From Leptolyngbyaceae cyanobacterium M33_DOE_097 (lineage in GTDB: Bacteria > Cyanobacteriota > Cyanobacteriia > Leptolyngbyales > Leptolyngbyaceae), in NCBI GenBank assembly GCA_015296075.1, contig DVDV01000059.1, positions 1 through 35,379 of the forward strand: a stretch of DNA of 35,379 nucleotides, given 5' to 3'. Made by a program: the position numbers and the translations under genes. How positions within the stretch are numbered: position 1 is the first letter of the stretch; the number at the start of each line of letters is the position of its first letter. Shown here one piece after another: positions 7,506 through 16,161 of the stretch. The notes under the pieces are model-generated. The model saw nothing but the letters and a program-made list of their open reading frames with translations, ran no database searches and was not told the DNA's origin.

Positions 7506-7928
7506 TTATTTACTATTTTCTTGATCGCAGTTGATCATCCATGGAGTCCCAAATTGATCAATCAGCATCCCAAACCGCTCAGCCCAAAAAGTTTGCTGAA
7601 GCGGCATTCGCACCTTGCCATCTTCTGCCAACGCATTAAAGATACGCTCTACTTCTGCCACATCATCCAGGCTAATTGATACTGAAAACCCTTTCGCTTC
7701 CTCATAGTATCCAGGAGGATTGTCAGAACCCATAATTTCTTGATCACCGACCACCAAACTGACATGCATCACTTTGTCTTGCCATTCGGCTGGCAACGCC
7801 TCCATTTCTCCTTCAGGCGCATCTTTGTAAGTCATCAGATAAGTGATTTTGCCACCCAAACACTGCTCGTAGAACTTAAACGCTGCTTCGCATTGACCAT
7901 TAAAACCTAAATAAGGGGTTAATTGCAT
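7506..7928 (-). CDS. VOC family protein, PhnB/YjdN-like
   Basis: A 140-residue protein of the vicinal oxygen chelate fold (glyoxalase/bleomycin resistance superfamily), PhnB-like subgroup. Diagnostic phrases are the opening PYLGFNGQCEAAFKFYEQCLGG, cut here for length to its family core CEAAFKFYEQ. Others are HVSLVVGDQEIMGSD in the middle and MPLQQTFWAERFGMLIDQFG plus PWMINC at the end. GGAG lies 7 bases upstream of the ATG. These proteins are often annotated as 3-demethylubiquinone methyltransferase-like, but their activity is mostly unknown. It lies downstream of the DUF1772 and azoreductase genes on the same strand, possibly one stress-linked group. Confidence 0.8.
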   Translation of the reverse strand: MQLTPYLGFNGQCEAAFKFYEQCLGGKITYLMTYKDAPEGEMEALPAEWQDKVMHVSLVVGDQEIMGSDNPPGYYEEAKGFSVSISLDDVAEVERIFNALAEDGKVRMPLQQTFWAERFGMLIDQFGTPWMINCDQENSK

Positions 7929-8095
7929 GGTGTACTCCTTGGATTAACCAATGACAGAAAAACGCGATCGCAAGGCCAAACTTATCCCCCATCAGAATAG
8001 TACAGATGAACTGAATTTACAAATTTTTCTGCAACCCACCCTCTTGCTCAACATAAACTGGCTTTCCATGTGACCTTTTGGCATTTTGCACCCAC

Positions 8096-8596
8096 TTAAG
8101 ATGACCCAGCTGAACGACTGATCGCAAGCGTGAGTAGAGTTGTAGCTGCAATTGACGCGATCGTACGCACATGGTTCCACAGTGTCCAGCTATCCAGGTA
8201 GGTTGACCACACCTTTGTCGCTTCAAGACCATCCGGTTTGACAACCGCCAGCGCATTATTCAGTGGCACATTACCCGCGATCGTCACGCCAATCGAGCCA
8301 ATCAGGTACAGCAGACAACCAGCCAACCCATAACCGCTACCCACGTGTTGCCACTTCAACAGCGACGCGATCGCCACAACCAGACAAGCCACCCCTGTTC
8401 CTAAGAATGCGGTCATAAACAGTGGATTAATCACCGTAATGTTAATCACCTGCATAGTGGCAATACCTGAAGCAGAAGGTTGCTGAGCTAACGCTTTCAT
8501 TACAAACGTAGAAAAAGCGAAAAAGATGCCTGCAACCAGACCACAACCGATCGCAGAAACGATCTTCAATCCAAATAACCAGTCGTCAAGTGCCAT
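8096..8596 (-). CDS. DUF1772 family membrane protein
   Basis: A 166-residue integral membrane protein with about four transmembrane segments, near residues 10-32, 50-78, 84-107 and 143-162. The pattern GLVAGIFFAFSTFVMKAL at the start, the central NITVINPLFM and the NVPLNNAL loop, plus W..WNHVRT near the end, match DUF1772, a family related to anthrone oxygenase. AAGGAG lies 7 bases before the ATG. The azoreductase gene is 35 bp upstream on the same strand. DUF1772 genes often accompany oxidoreductases and flavin enzymes. The precise reaction is unknown. Confidence 0.8.
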   Translation of the reverse strand: MALDDWLFGLKIVSAIGCGLVAGIFFAFSTFVMKALAQQPSASGIATMQVINITVINPLFMTAFLGTGVACLVVAIASLLKWQHVGSGYGLAGCLLYLIGSIGVTIAGNVPLNNALAVVKPDGLEATKVWSTYLDSWTLWNHVRTIASIAATTLLTLAISRSAGSS

Positions 8597-8631
8597 AGAG
8601 TCTCCTTTCAGTTAGGACTAGAGCGATCGCA

Positions 8632-9261
8632 TTAGCTTGCGACCAGTTGAGCAATCTGATGGCGGGCTTGGGCGATCGATTCGGCTAATTTGTGTCCGCC
8701 ATATTCATCATTCTCAACATGAACAAAGGTAATATCCGTCACACCAATAAAACCAAACACCGTCGTCAGGTAAGGATCGTGAAAGTTCATCTTTTCATAG
8801 CGTCCCCCTGGCTGAAATCCAGAGTCTCCACGCGCTTCAACAACAAACATTTTTTTGCCAAGCACTAAAGGCTTAAAAACGTTAGCTGCATCCTGTGGTT
8901 CAAAGGCAACCGTACGCCCAACCCGAACGAGTTGGTCAATATACGCTTTGAAAGCCGCCGAAACACTAAAGTTATACATGGGAGCGCCAATCACGTAGAC
9001 ATCGGCTGCTAAGAATTCATCTACTAACTGATCGCTGAGGCGGATTGATTCCCGCATGTCAGGGGTGTGTTGCTCCATAGGTGTAAAAGCCGCCGCAATC
9101 CACAGTTCATCAATAAATGGCACCGGATGATGCCCCAAATCACGATAAGTAACGGTTGTGTTTGGATGCGCTTGCACCCATCGTTCAACAAACTCTTTGG
9201 TGAGTCGGCGCGAGTGCGATCGCTCACTGCGTGGGCTAGAATCAATGTGCAAAAGATGCAT
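8632..9261 (-). CDS. azoR: FMN-dependent NADH-azoreductase
   Basis: A 209-residue flavodoxin-like oxidoreductase of the AzoR/NAD(P)H-quinone reductase family. The FMN phosphate-binding start is LHIDSSPRSERSHSRRLT (about residues 4-21), followed by APMYNFSVSAAFKAYIDQLVR (core PMYNFSVS at about 95-102). The late segment FGFIGVTDITFVHVE is also typical. The enzyme uses NADH to reduce quinones and azo compounds by two electrons and protects against electrophilic quinones. GAGGGA precedes the ATG. It is the first gene of a minus-strand group with DUF1772 and diverges from an AraC regulator 163 bp away. Confidence 0.85.
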   Translation of the reverse strand: MHLLHIDSSPRSERSHSRRLTKEFVERWVQAHPNTTVTYRDLGHHPVPFIDELWIAAAFTPMEQHTPDMRESIRLSDQLVDEFLAADVYVIGAPMYNFSVSAAFKAYIDQLVRVGRTVAFEPQDAANVFKPLVLGKKMFVVEARGDSGFQPGGRYEKMNFHDPYLTTVFGFIGVTDITFVHVENDEYGGHKLAESIAQARHQIAQLVAS

Positions 9262-9424
9262 CGTTGTTTCCCTCTAAACAATACAATTTCAGCTTAGGAA
9301 ACAGCCCTTTTCTCTGCTATTTAATTCCTGCGTTATTATCAAAATCTTGCGATTAATTAGTAGCTTGTCGATCAGAGCGATTCGAAAGTTATCTTTTTAG
9401 AACTGGGTACTTTGGGTTTGCACT

Positions 9425-10309
9425 ATGAAAATGCCGTTTTCAAACTTGCCAGAGTGTACTTGCACACCCATTTTGTCGAGCCAGAGCCAGGGTTGGGAAA
9501 ATATTCTGGTTGAGCAATTTCAACACCCTTCAGGCGAAGGTGCTACCCAATACAACAACGAACACACGATTTGTCTCTCCCTATCACCACGTCCAGTCCG
9601 ATTCCTGCAAATCAAGGCAGGAAAAACCCATAGTAGCCTCTACGGCAAAGGCGACATCTCGATCACTCCGGCTCAAATGCCATTTTTTGCCCGTTGGGAA
9701 GGGGAGGATCACTACATGCAGATCCGCCTAACCACTCAGTTTATTCAAGCGATCGCCAGCGAGACACTGGATACACACCCGGATCGCCTTGAGTTAGCAC
9801 CCGAATTTCGCACACGCGATCCCCAGATTGAGGCGATTGCACTGATGCTATTGACCGAGCTGCAACAAAACAATGTCGGCTCAGCTCTTTATATCAACTC
9901 TCTAACCAACGTTTTAGCCGTTCACTTAATCAGAAACTATGCATCCATCAAACCCAATATCCCTATTTATTCCGCAGGGCTACCTGAACGCAAGCTTGCT
10001 CATGTTGTAGAGTATATCCACCATCATCTTGAAGAAGACATCAAGCTATCCGATTTAGCAGCGCTGCTAGGTATGAGCCAGTTTCATTTTTGTCGTCTGT
10101 TCAAACAATCCCTGGGAGTCACCCCTTACCAGTACCTGCTTCAACAGAGAGTTGAACGCGCCAAGCAACTCCTCAAGCAGACTGACCACTCCATCATGGA
10201 AATTGCTTTTCTCTGTGGATTTAACAGCCATAGCCACTTGACCAAACAGTTTCGCCAACTCACAGGCATGACACCTACGGTTTATCGCAGCCAATCTCTC
10301 AGCGTGTAA
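9425..10309 (+). CDS. AraC family transcriptional regulator
   Basis: A 294-residue regulator. The C-terminal 100 residues carry the AraC/XylS double helix-turn-helix. The first is KLSDLAALLGMSQFHFCRLF, leading to KQSLGVTPYQYLLQQRVERA. The second is IMEIAFLCGFNSHSHLTKQF, then RQLTGMTPTVYR. The N-terminal part (about residues 1-180) is a sensory domain without an obvious ligand motif. The gene is divergent from azoR-DUF1772, with 163 bp between start codons, so it probably controls those genes in response to a quinone, dye or similar small molecule. Target and effector are inferred from context only. Confidence 0.85.
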   Translation: MKMPFSNLPECTCTPILSSQSQGWENILVEQFQHPSGEGATQYNNEHTICLSLSPRPVRFLQIKAGKTHSSLYGKGDISITPAQMPFFARWEGEDHYMQIRLTTQFIQAIASETLDTHPDRLELAPEFRTRDPQIEAIALMLLTELQQNNVGSALYINSLTNVLAVHLIRNYASIKPNIPIYSAGLPERKLAHVVEYIHHHLEEDIKLSDLAALLGMSQFHFCRLFKQSLGVTPYQYLLQQRVERAKQLLKQTDHSIMEIAFLCGFNSHSHLTKQFRQLTGMTPTVYRSQSLSV

Positions 10310-10404
10310 GGCTGCTAGTTGAATTTATCGTAATTTCACGGAATGACCGCAAATCCCCGTGAAGGAATGGGCATAGTAAGTGTGTTTCTCCCGTGAGCCT
10401 CCTT

Positions 10405-11964
10405 ATGTCTCTACCCGCCAGTGTTCATGCTTTTCAAACCTTGCTGTTGTCGTTTCACCCCGTAATTGCGATCGAAACAGTAGAAGAGGAGCGCGTTCAA
10501 AATCTCTTACAAGCCGCGACAAAAGAAATGAACGTTGGGCTGTTTGAGTGGAGCATCACGGCAGGACTCACGCGATCGCGGGGTGCCAATCATCGATGGG
10601 TAGACGAATGCGCCCCTGTCGGAAGCCAAAAGCCAGCCGCATACGACAACACCACTGACCCAACTGACGCGCTGGAATATCTGCAAGAGATGCCGCAAAA
10701 GGGGGTCTACTGGCTGAAAGATTTTGCCAAGCACCTCAGCGAACCCGTAGTCGCTCGTAAATTTCGGGAAGTCGCCCAGCTTTTCTCGTTTAGTAGCTCT
10801 GCTCTGGTTGTCACCGGGGATGTCGTTAGCCTGCCCCGCGACATTGCCCATGATGCCGTCTACTTTGATTTGAAACTTCCTGACCAAGACGAATTGCACC
10901 AGACCTTTATCGAAACTGCGCGTGCCCTGAATGTCAAAAATCGGGTGCGGGTTGAGCTACAAACCCAAGAAGTGCAAGAAGTGGTGCAGTCTCTGAGTGG
11001 CATGACCCTCAAGCAAGCCCGGCAGGTGATTGCCTACGCGGCTCTGGTCGATGGCAAACTCAATCGAGATGACATCGATCGCATTTTAGAACGTAAGGCT
11101 CAGGTGATTCGTGAATCGGGCGTGCTGGAATATCTCCCCCCTAACCCCAACAATGCACCCGAATGGGGCGGTTTTATGGGGCTAAAAAACTGGTTAGCTC
11201 GGGCACGAGTTGGCTTTACCCCCCAGGCACGCGCACTCAATTTGCGTCCCCCACGCGGCATTTTGATTGTTGGCATTCAGGGCTGTGGTAAGTCACTCGC
11301 GGCCAAAGCGATCGCCCAGGAATGGAAACTGCCCCTGCTCAAGCTCGACTCCAGCCGGATTTATGACAAATATGTGGGTGAGTCAGAAAAGAACTTCCAA
11401 CGGGCGATTTCACTCGCTGAGTCGATGGCTCCCAACGTCCTGTGGTTGGATGAGATTGAGAAAATTCTCAGCAACAGCGACAGCGGTGACTCCGATGGTG
11501 GGTTAAGCCGTCGATTGTTTGGCTACTTTCTCACCTGGATGCAAGAAAAATCTCAGGATGTGTTTGTCGTCGCAACCGCCAACAACATTTTTCAACTCCC
11601 GCCCGAACTGTTGCGCAAAGGACGCTTTGACGAAATCTTTTACGTCGATTTACCCGACCCCAAAGAGCGCGAGACGATTCTCAAAATTCACCTCTGCAAG
11701 CGCAAACAAGTTCCAAGCAACTTCGATATCAACACCCTGGTTCAAGCGACCGATGGGTTTAGTGGAGCTGAAATTGAGCAAGCAGTCATCGTCTCGCTCT
11801 ACAACGCGCTTTACTTGAACCGCCCACTCGATACCGGGTTATTGATCGATGAAATTAAGCGCACCATCCCGCTCTCAATCTCCCGGCGAGAAGACCTGGA
11901 ACAACTACGCAGCATCGCCAAAGAGCGGTTTGTTAGTGCAAAAGACTCATTCTCCTATGGTTGA
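10405..11964 (+). CDS. ycf46: Ycf46-like AAA ATPase
   Basis: A AAA+ ATPase of about 519 residues matching the chloroplast/cyanobacterial Ycf46 family. Residues 1-250 are the family-specific N-terminal region. The AAA module has Walker A GIQGCGKS (near 290), Walker B NVLWLDEIEK (near 346), a sensor-1 ATAN and the arginine-finger segment LLRKGRFDE. The lid is FSGAEIEQAVI. An in-frame GTG at 10393 is an alternative start; neither start has a good ribosome-binding site. In Synechocystis a Ycf46 homologue has been linked to photosynthesis regulation and CO2 use. It stands alone here, convergent with the next small gene. Confidence 0.88.
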   Translation: MSLPASVHAFQTLLLSFHPVIAIETVEEERVQNLLQAATKEMNVGLFEWSITAGLTRSRGANHRWVDECAPVGSQKPAAYDNTTDPTDALEYLQEMPQKGVYWLKDFAKHLSEPVVARKFREVAQLFSFSSSALVVTGDVVSLPRDIAHDAVYFDLKLPDQDELHQTFIETARALNVKNRVRVELQTQEVQEVVQSLSGMTLKQARQVIAYAALVDGKLNRDDIDRILERKAQVIRESGVLEYLPPNPNNAPEWGGFMGLKNWLARARVGFTPQARALNLRPPRGILIVGIQGCGKSLAAKAIAQEWKLPLLKLDSSRIYDKYVGESEKNFQRAISLAESMAPNVLWLDEIEKILSNSDSGDSDGGLSRRLFGYFLTWMQEKSQDVFVVATANNIFQLPPELLRKGRFDEIFYVDLPDPKERETILKIHLCKRKQVPSNFDINTLVQATDGFSGAEIEQAVIVSLYNALYLNRPLDTGLLIDEIKRTIPLSISRREDLEQLRSIAKERFVSAKDSFSYG

Positions 11965-12010
11965 GTGGGCAGCTCGAGAGAGACGATACTGAGGTCAAAA
12001 GCGAGATGTA

Positions 12011-12271
12011 TCAAGCGGGTAGCTCGTCATCTACGTAAATTGTGTCACGGCTAAAGGCTTCGTCAGGTAGACTCAAATCATACTTAGGAAGTTGTGAAAT
12101 CCATTGACGAAAATCCTTCGCTCTTTCTACTGACGTTGCTCTTTGCCAAAATGGACTAGACGGCGCACTCTGTCTAGACTGGAACTCGATAAAAGCGATA
12201 AAGTCAGCAATTTTTTTAAGTTGCTCATCGTTTAGCCTATCTAATTCTTTCTTAAGTTCTTCTCGCAGCAT
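12011..12271 (-). CDS. Orphan antitoxin-like small protein
   Basis: An 86-residue acidic/helical protein. It starts MLREELKKELDRLNDEQLKK and ends with the phrase SLPDEAFSRDTIYVDDELPA. The C-terminal SLPDEA.SR..IY pattern and a preceding WISQLPK segment resemble antitoxins that sit before PIN-domain toxin genes in cyanobacteria. No toxin gene follows: only 46 bp separate it from the convergent ycf46 stop. I chose the ATG at 12271; a TTG at 12292 would add seven residues. It could be a solitary antitoxin that survived toxin loss, or a regulator with another partner. Confidence 0.6.
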   Translation of the reverse strand: MLREELKKELDRLNDEQLKKIADFIAFIEFQSRQSAPSSPFWQRATSVERAKDFRQWISQLPKYDLSLPDEAFSRDTIYVDDELPA

Positions 12272-12415
12272 AAGTCGATTTTTAAAAAGCAACCTTCATT
12301 TAGAGTAACTGATATGCCCCTACCCATTTGTTTTAGATGCTTGCTTACACGGTTTAATTTGCCCTAAGCGTTCCCTAGTTACATTGAATACTAGCCTACC
12401 GTTGTTTCCACTCAT

Positions 12416-13570
12416 CTAACCCGATCGCCGCAAGGTCTGAACCGTCTCAATTACGCTGGTTGCCACCTGATCGATTTCGGCTTCGGTGTTAAAGCGCCCA
12501 ATGCCAAAGCGAAGTGAGGCATAGGCCAGAGACTCCGATCGCCCAAGCGCCGTGAGCACATGCGAAGGAGCAATCTTAGCCGAGCTACAAGCCGCCCCCG
12601 ACGACAAAGCGACCACGGGCTGCAATCCCAAAATTAGGGCTTGCCCATCCACCCCCTCAACGCTGACATTCAAATTCCCTGTTAGCCGCTGCGTAGCGTG
12701 ACCATTGAGATCAATGCCATCCAGTTGTTGAAGCTGGTGCCAGAGGCGATCGCGCAGAGCCGTGAGACGCTGTGCTTCCTCATCTAACTGTGCCAAACCC
12801 AGCTCAACCGCTTTCGCAAACCCTACAATTTGCGGTGGATACAACGTGCCAGAGCGCAATCCCCGCTCTTGCCCACCCCCATGTAATTGAGCCGCGAGCT
12901 GCACCCGTGGATTTTTGCGCCGCACATACAAAGCACCAATCCCCTTCGGCCCATAGACCTTATGAGCTGTCATCGAGAGTAGATCAATCTGCATCGCTTC
13001 CACATCTAAAGGAACCTTCGCGATCGCCTGCGCTGCATCCGTGTGAAACAGCACTCCCTGCTGGCGGCACAACTGACCAATTGCAGCTAACGGTTGCAAC
13101 ACCCCAATTTCATTGTTGGCTGCCATCACCGAAACCAGCACTGTCTCCGGTTGCAACGCCTTCGCAAGCTGCTCTAAGTCCAACAGACCATCGGGCTGCA
13201 CTGGCAACAGCGTCACCTCAAACCCCAAATGTTTTAAATACTCGCAGGGATCCAGCACAGCGTTGTGTTCGGTCGCCACGGTGATGATATGCCGACCTTT
13301 ACTGAAATACGCCTCTGCTACACCTTTGATCGCTAAATTATTCGCCTCCGTCGCCCCACTGGTAAAGACGATTTCCTCCGGCGTCGCATTGATTGCCTTT
13401 GCCAGCGTTTCTCGCGCTTGCTTGACTGCTGCTTCTGCCTCCCAGCCATACTGGTGCGTGATGCTTCCCGGATTGCCAAAATGCTCCGTAAAAAAAGGCA
13501 GCATTGCCGCCAACACCTGCGGGTCAACAGGCGTTGTCGCGTGGTTATCAAGATAGATGGGGCGTGTCAT
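12416..13570 (-). CDS. Cysteine desulfurase (IscS/NifS family)
   Basis: A 384-residue PLP-dependent cysteine desulfurase, which transfers sulfur from cysteine for Fe-S cluster assembly and thio-modification. The start IYLDNHATTP is family-typical. His102 (TEHNAV) stacks on PLP, and Lys204 in SMTAHKVYGPKG forms the Schiff base. HGGGQERGLRSGT binds substrate or phosphate, and Cys328 in SSGAACSS is the persulfide cysteine. All catalytic residues are present. The ATG at 13570 gives the family N-terminus; an upstream start adds five residues. No iscU, iscA or nif genes are adjacent, so it is probably the housekeeping or an accessory copy. Confidence 0.92.
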   Translation of the reverse strand: MTRPIYLDNHATTPVDPQVLAAMLPFFTEHFGNPGSITHQYGWEAEAAVKQARETLAKAINATPEEIVFTSGATEANNLAIKGVAEAYFSKGRHIITVATEHNAVLDPCEYLKHLGFEVTLLPVQPDGLLDLEQLAKALQPETVLVSVMAANNEIGVLQPLAAIGQLCRQQGVLFHTDAAQAIAKVPLDVEAMQIDLLSMTAHKVYGPKGIGALYVRRKNPRVQLAAQLHGGGQERGLRSGTLYPPQIVGFAKAVELGLAQLDEEAQRLTALRDRLWHQLQQLDGIDLNGHATQRLTGNLNVSVEGVDGQALILGLQPVVALSSGAACSSAKIAPSHVLTALGRSESLAYASLRFGIGRFNTEAEIDQVATSVIETVQTLRRSG

Positions 13571-13694
13571 AGCAAAGGGTCTCAAAACCAGAGAATTGCG
13601 AAGTAAAGGGGTCAGAAATCGTGCGATCGCCCAGCACTCTGCAGCAACTTCTCCCTCATCCTAGCGTCTCGCTCTCATTCACACTTACACGCTC

Positions 13695-14747
13695 CTACAA
13701 CTGAGCCGCCCGCACAGCCGCCCCAATCAGCCCAACCTGAGCATTCAGCACAATGTGAACCGGCACTAACTCCAATAGAGGACTAATTCGCCCTTTATTT
13801 AAGAAAGAGTCCATAAAACTACAATCGGTCATCAACGGCAAAATTTTGGGTGCAATTCCCCCGGCAATGTACAAACCACCGTAGGGCAACAGCTTTAGAG
13901 CCAAGTTCCCCGCTTCTGCCCCATACAACTCGACAAAAAGCTGAAGCGTTTGCTCAGACAGGCGATCGCGCTTATCCACCGCTGCCGAACCGATCGCCGC
14001 ACCCGGATCAACACTTTTCTCACTCAGACCCAGCTGTTTTTCCCACGTTCGCACCACTTCTGCCACATCGGGCGATTCTGGAATTTCTTGGAGGTCGCGC
14101 AAAAATTGGTAAATCGATAAAATTCCGTTGCCAGACACGACCCGCTCCACCGAGACACGCCCGATACCATGCTTTTCACGCAGGTAATATAACAAGCGAA
14201 ATTCGCGTTCTGAGCGGGGAGCAAAGTCTGCATGCCCACCTTCACTGCTATAAATGCGATACCCATCCGCATGCGGAATCAAAAACCCCTGACCTAAGCC
14301 TGTGCCAGCCCCAATAATGGCGATCGGTGCTTGCGGATCAGGTTTTCCGGCTTGGAGGGTGTGTAAATCTTCGGGTTGCAGCCCTAAAATGCCATACCCA
14401 ACTGCCGCAAAGTCGTTAATTAACGCCACATGGGGAATGTTGAGATCTCGACCTAAGCGCGTTGCTTCGAGCATCCAACTCAGGTTTGTCAGCTTGCACG
14501 TATTGTTGATTACCGGCCCCGCGATCGCAAAACAGGCTTTTTCAATCCCCGGTAGCTCACCCAATTGTTCAGTCGCTTCGGTGAGAAACTGTTGCACAAT
14601 CGGTGTCAGGTCAGGATATTCAGCGCTGATATAACGGTTTTCGTGTAAGCTCTCAGCCGATGCCTGAAAGTTGCTCGGGTCATGGAGTTTAACCAACCGC
14701 AGGATCGTTTTAGTGCCGCCAATATCACCAGCCAACAGAAGGGTCAT
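13695..14747 (-). CDS. glk: Glucokinase
   Basis: A 350-residue bacterial glucokinase. The ATP-binding motif GDIGGTKT is at residues 7-14. The substrate-binding LTNLSWMLEA follows, then the catalytic segment ALINDFAAVGYGI and IGAGTGLGQGFL. EGGHADFAPRSEREFRLLYYL is typical of the proteobacterial/cyanobacterial Glk group (core EGGHADFAPR). GIYIAGGIAPK-type phosphate-binding sequence is present as LYIAGGIAPK. It phosphorylates glucose to glucose-6-phosphate in the cytosol, supporting glycogen turnover and sugar use. AAGGTGA lies upstream of the ATG. It is transcribed in the same direction as the cysteine desulfurase, 124 bp upstream of it, with no shared function evident. Confidence 0.92.
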   Translation of the reverse strand: MTLLLAGDIGGTKTILRLVKLHDPSNFQASAESLHENRYISAEYPDLTPIVQQFLTEATEQLGELPGIEKACFAIAGPVINNTCKLTNLSWMLEATRLGRDLNIPHVALINDFAAVGYGILGLQPEDLHTLQAGKPDPQAPIAIIGAGTGLGQGFLIPHADGYRIYSSEGGHADFAPRSEREFRLLYYLREKHGIGRVSVERVVSGNGILSIYQFLRDLQEIPESPDVAEVVRTWEKQLGLSEKSVDPGAAIGSAAVDKRDRLSEQTLQLFVELYGAEAGNLALKLLPYGGLYIAGGIAPKILPLMTDCSFMDSFLNKGRISPLLELVPVHIVLNAQVGLIGAAVRAAQL

Positions 14748-14906
14748 TCTTTCACCTTTACCGAGGGTCTTAGTCTTCCTCGCTTTAATCTAGAGCAGAT
14801 TTGCCCCCAAACTAAGAGAACTTAAAAGGATTCAAATTTTTTGGCTGATTTTATAAAATTTTTAGCCTTATTTCGCCGTTTTCCCGGTTACACCCCCACT
14901 TGTCAC

Positions 14907-15953
14907 TCAGGTCAACTTCACCTGAATCTTGAGAACGCTAGAGTTGCCATCGCGCCATTGTTTATCTTCAACGGGTTGGGTCTCACGCTCCGTCACGGCG
15001 TAGGCTAAAAGCGTGTAATCACCCGGCTGTTTAGGTTGCCAACGATAGCGCCACAGCGTCCATTCATGGGTTGACGAGGGATGATTTTGTTCAGCTTGCT
15101 GCCAGGTTTGCCCATTATCGGTACTCACCATCACCTGCTCAATTGGCAAAGCTCGATCCAGCGCTACTCCACCAATCCACACGCCTTGCTGCCAACCTGT
15201 TTTGCCCGATCGCTCCAGTTGCACCGCTGTCTGTCGGTTCCATACAGGTTTTGACTGCACCTGCCGAATCATGCCATGCGTCGGAATCTGCGCCTCATTT
15301 GACCAACCCCGCCGTTCCCAATGGCCTTGACGGGTGCGATCGCTCGCTTCGATCTTGACTAGCCACTTGGGCTGCTTTTGCCCATATCGACCGGGAATGA
15401 TGATTCGCACCGGATAGCCATGATCGACGGTTAATGGCTCTCCATTCATGCGATGCACCAGGCTCACATTCGATTTGAGTAAGTCTTTAATGGGTAGCGT
15501 CGTCTCATAAGAGTCAGCCCCATGCAGCACAAACTCGACCGCATCCGGCTGCACGCCTGCCTTCTGCAACCAGGGTAAGAGGGATGTGCCCTGCCACAGC
15601 GCATTCCCAATTTGATTACCACCCACCGCGTTACCAATGCACTCCAGCGTCAGGTAAAAGGATTGCTGGGGCGATCGCAAAATATCATCAAACGTGATCT
15701 GCAATGGTTGTTTCACCTTGCCAGTAATCTCTAGCCGCCACGTTGCAGACTCAACTGTAGGAGCTGACCCATACGATTGCACATAAAATTCCTCAGTTGG
15801 TGTAATTAAATGTTCTGGCAAGGTATCCGATTTTACGAGCGGGTCAAAGGCCGACAAAGGAGGTTTTGGAGCGCTACAACCTGCCACAAATCTAGCAGCA
15901 ATCAATCCGCCTGTAGAGGTTTGAAGATAACGGAGCAACTGACGACGTTTCAT
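14907..15953 (-). CDS. Exported molybdopterin oxidoreductase, sulfite oxidase-like
   Basis: A 348-residue member of the sulfite oxidase/YedY superfamily. The N-terminus MKRRQLLRYLQ is a twin-arginine-like signal. It ends in a lipobox VAGC (Cys26), so the protein is probably Tat-exported and lipid-anchored. Residues 60-240 form the molybdopterin domain, with Cys105 in LTLECIGN as the expected molybdenum ligand and HGYPVRIIIPGRYG following. The last 100 residues resemble the Mo-co dimerisation domain of sulfite oxidases (VMVSTDNGQTW, YRWQPKQPGDYTLLAYA). No heme domain is present. The substrate could be sulfite or another oxyanion. It stands alone. Confidence 0.85.
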   Translation of the reverse strand: MKRRQLLRYLQTSTGGLIAARFVAGCSAPKPPLSAFDPLVKSDTLPEHLITPTEEFYVQSYGSAPTVESATWRLEITGKVKQPLQITFDDILRSPQQSFYLTLECIGNAVGGNQIGNALWQGTSLLPWLQKAGVQPDAVEFVLHGADSYETTLPIKDLLKSNVSLVHRMNGEPLTVDHGYPVRIIIPGRYGQKQPKWLVKIEASDRTRQGHWERRGWSNEAQIPTHGMIRQVQSKPVWNRQTAVQLERSGKTGWQQGVWIGGVALDRALPIEQVMVSTDNGQTWQQAEQNHPSSTHEWTLWRYRWQPKQPGDYTLLAYAVTERETQPVEDKQWRDGNSSVLKIQVKLT

Positions 15954-16161
15954 AAAACTGAGCTACACACTTATATCAGCCGCAACAGGCTAATCACTGA
16001 GGTCTATGTATAGTGTACGAAGCAGATCTAGGGTCAGATGAAAAGCTAAGTAATACTTTTAAGGAGAATTAAAGAAATTACGTGCTAACGTGAGCATTTT
16101 GAGTTATCCTCAGTAGCCGAATCTTCTCGTTAAGATGGCAGTATTGTTTTGAGGCAAAGCT

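Noticed and set aside
8027-8042. 16-base string TTCTGCAACCCACCCT shared with 25160-25175
   Set aside because: One shared 16-mer in 35 kb is within reach of chance, and the flanks do not align; not enough for a repeat call.
12416-13570. nif-type cluster around the cysteine desulfurase
   Set aside because: No nif, isc or suf genes are adjacent, so a nitrogen-fixation assignment is not supported.
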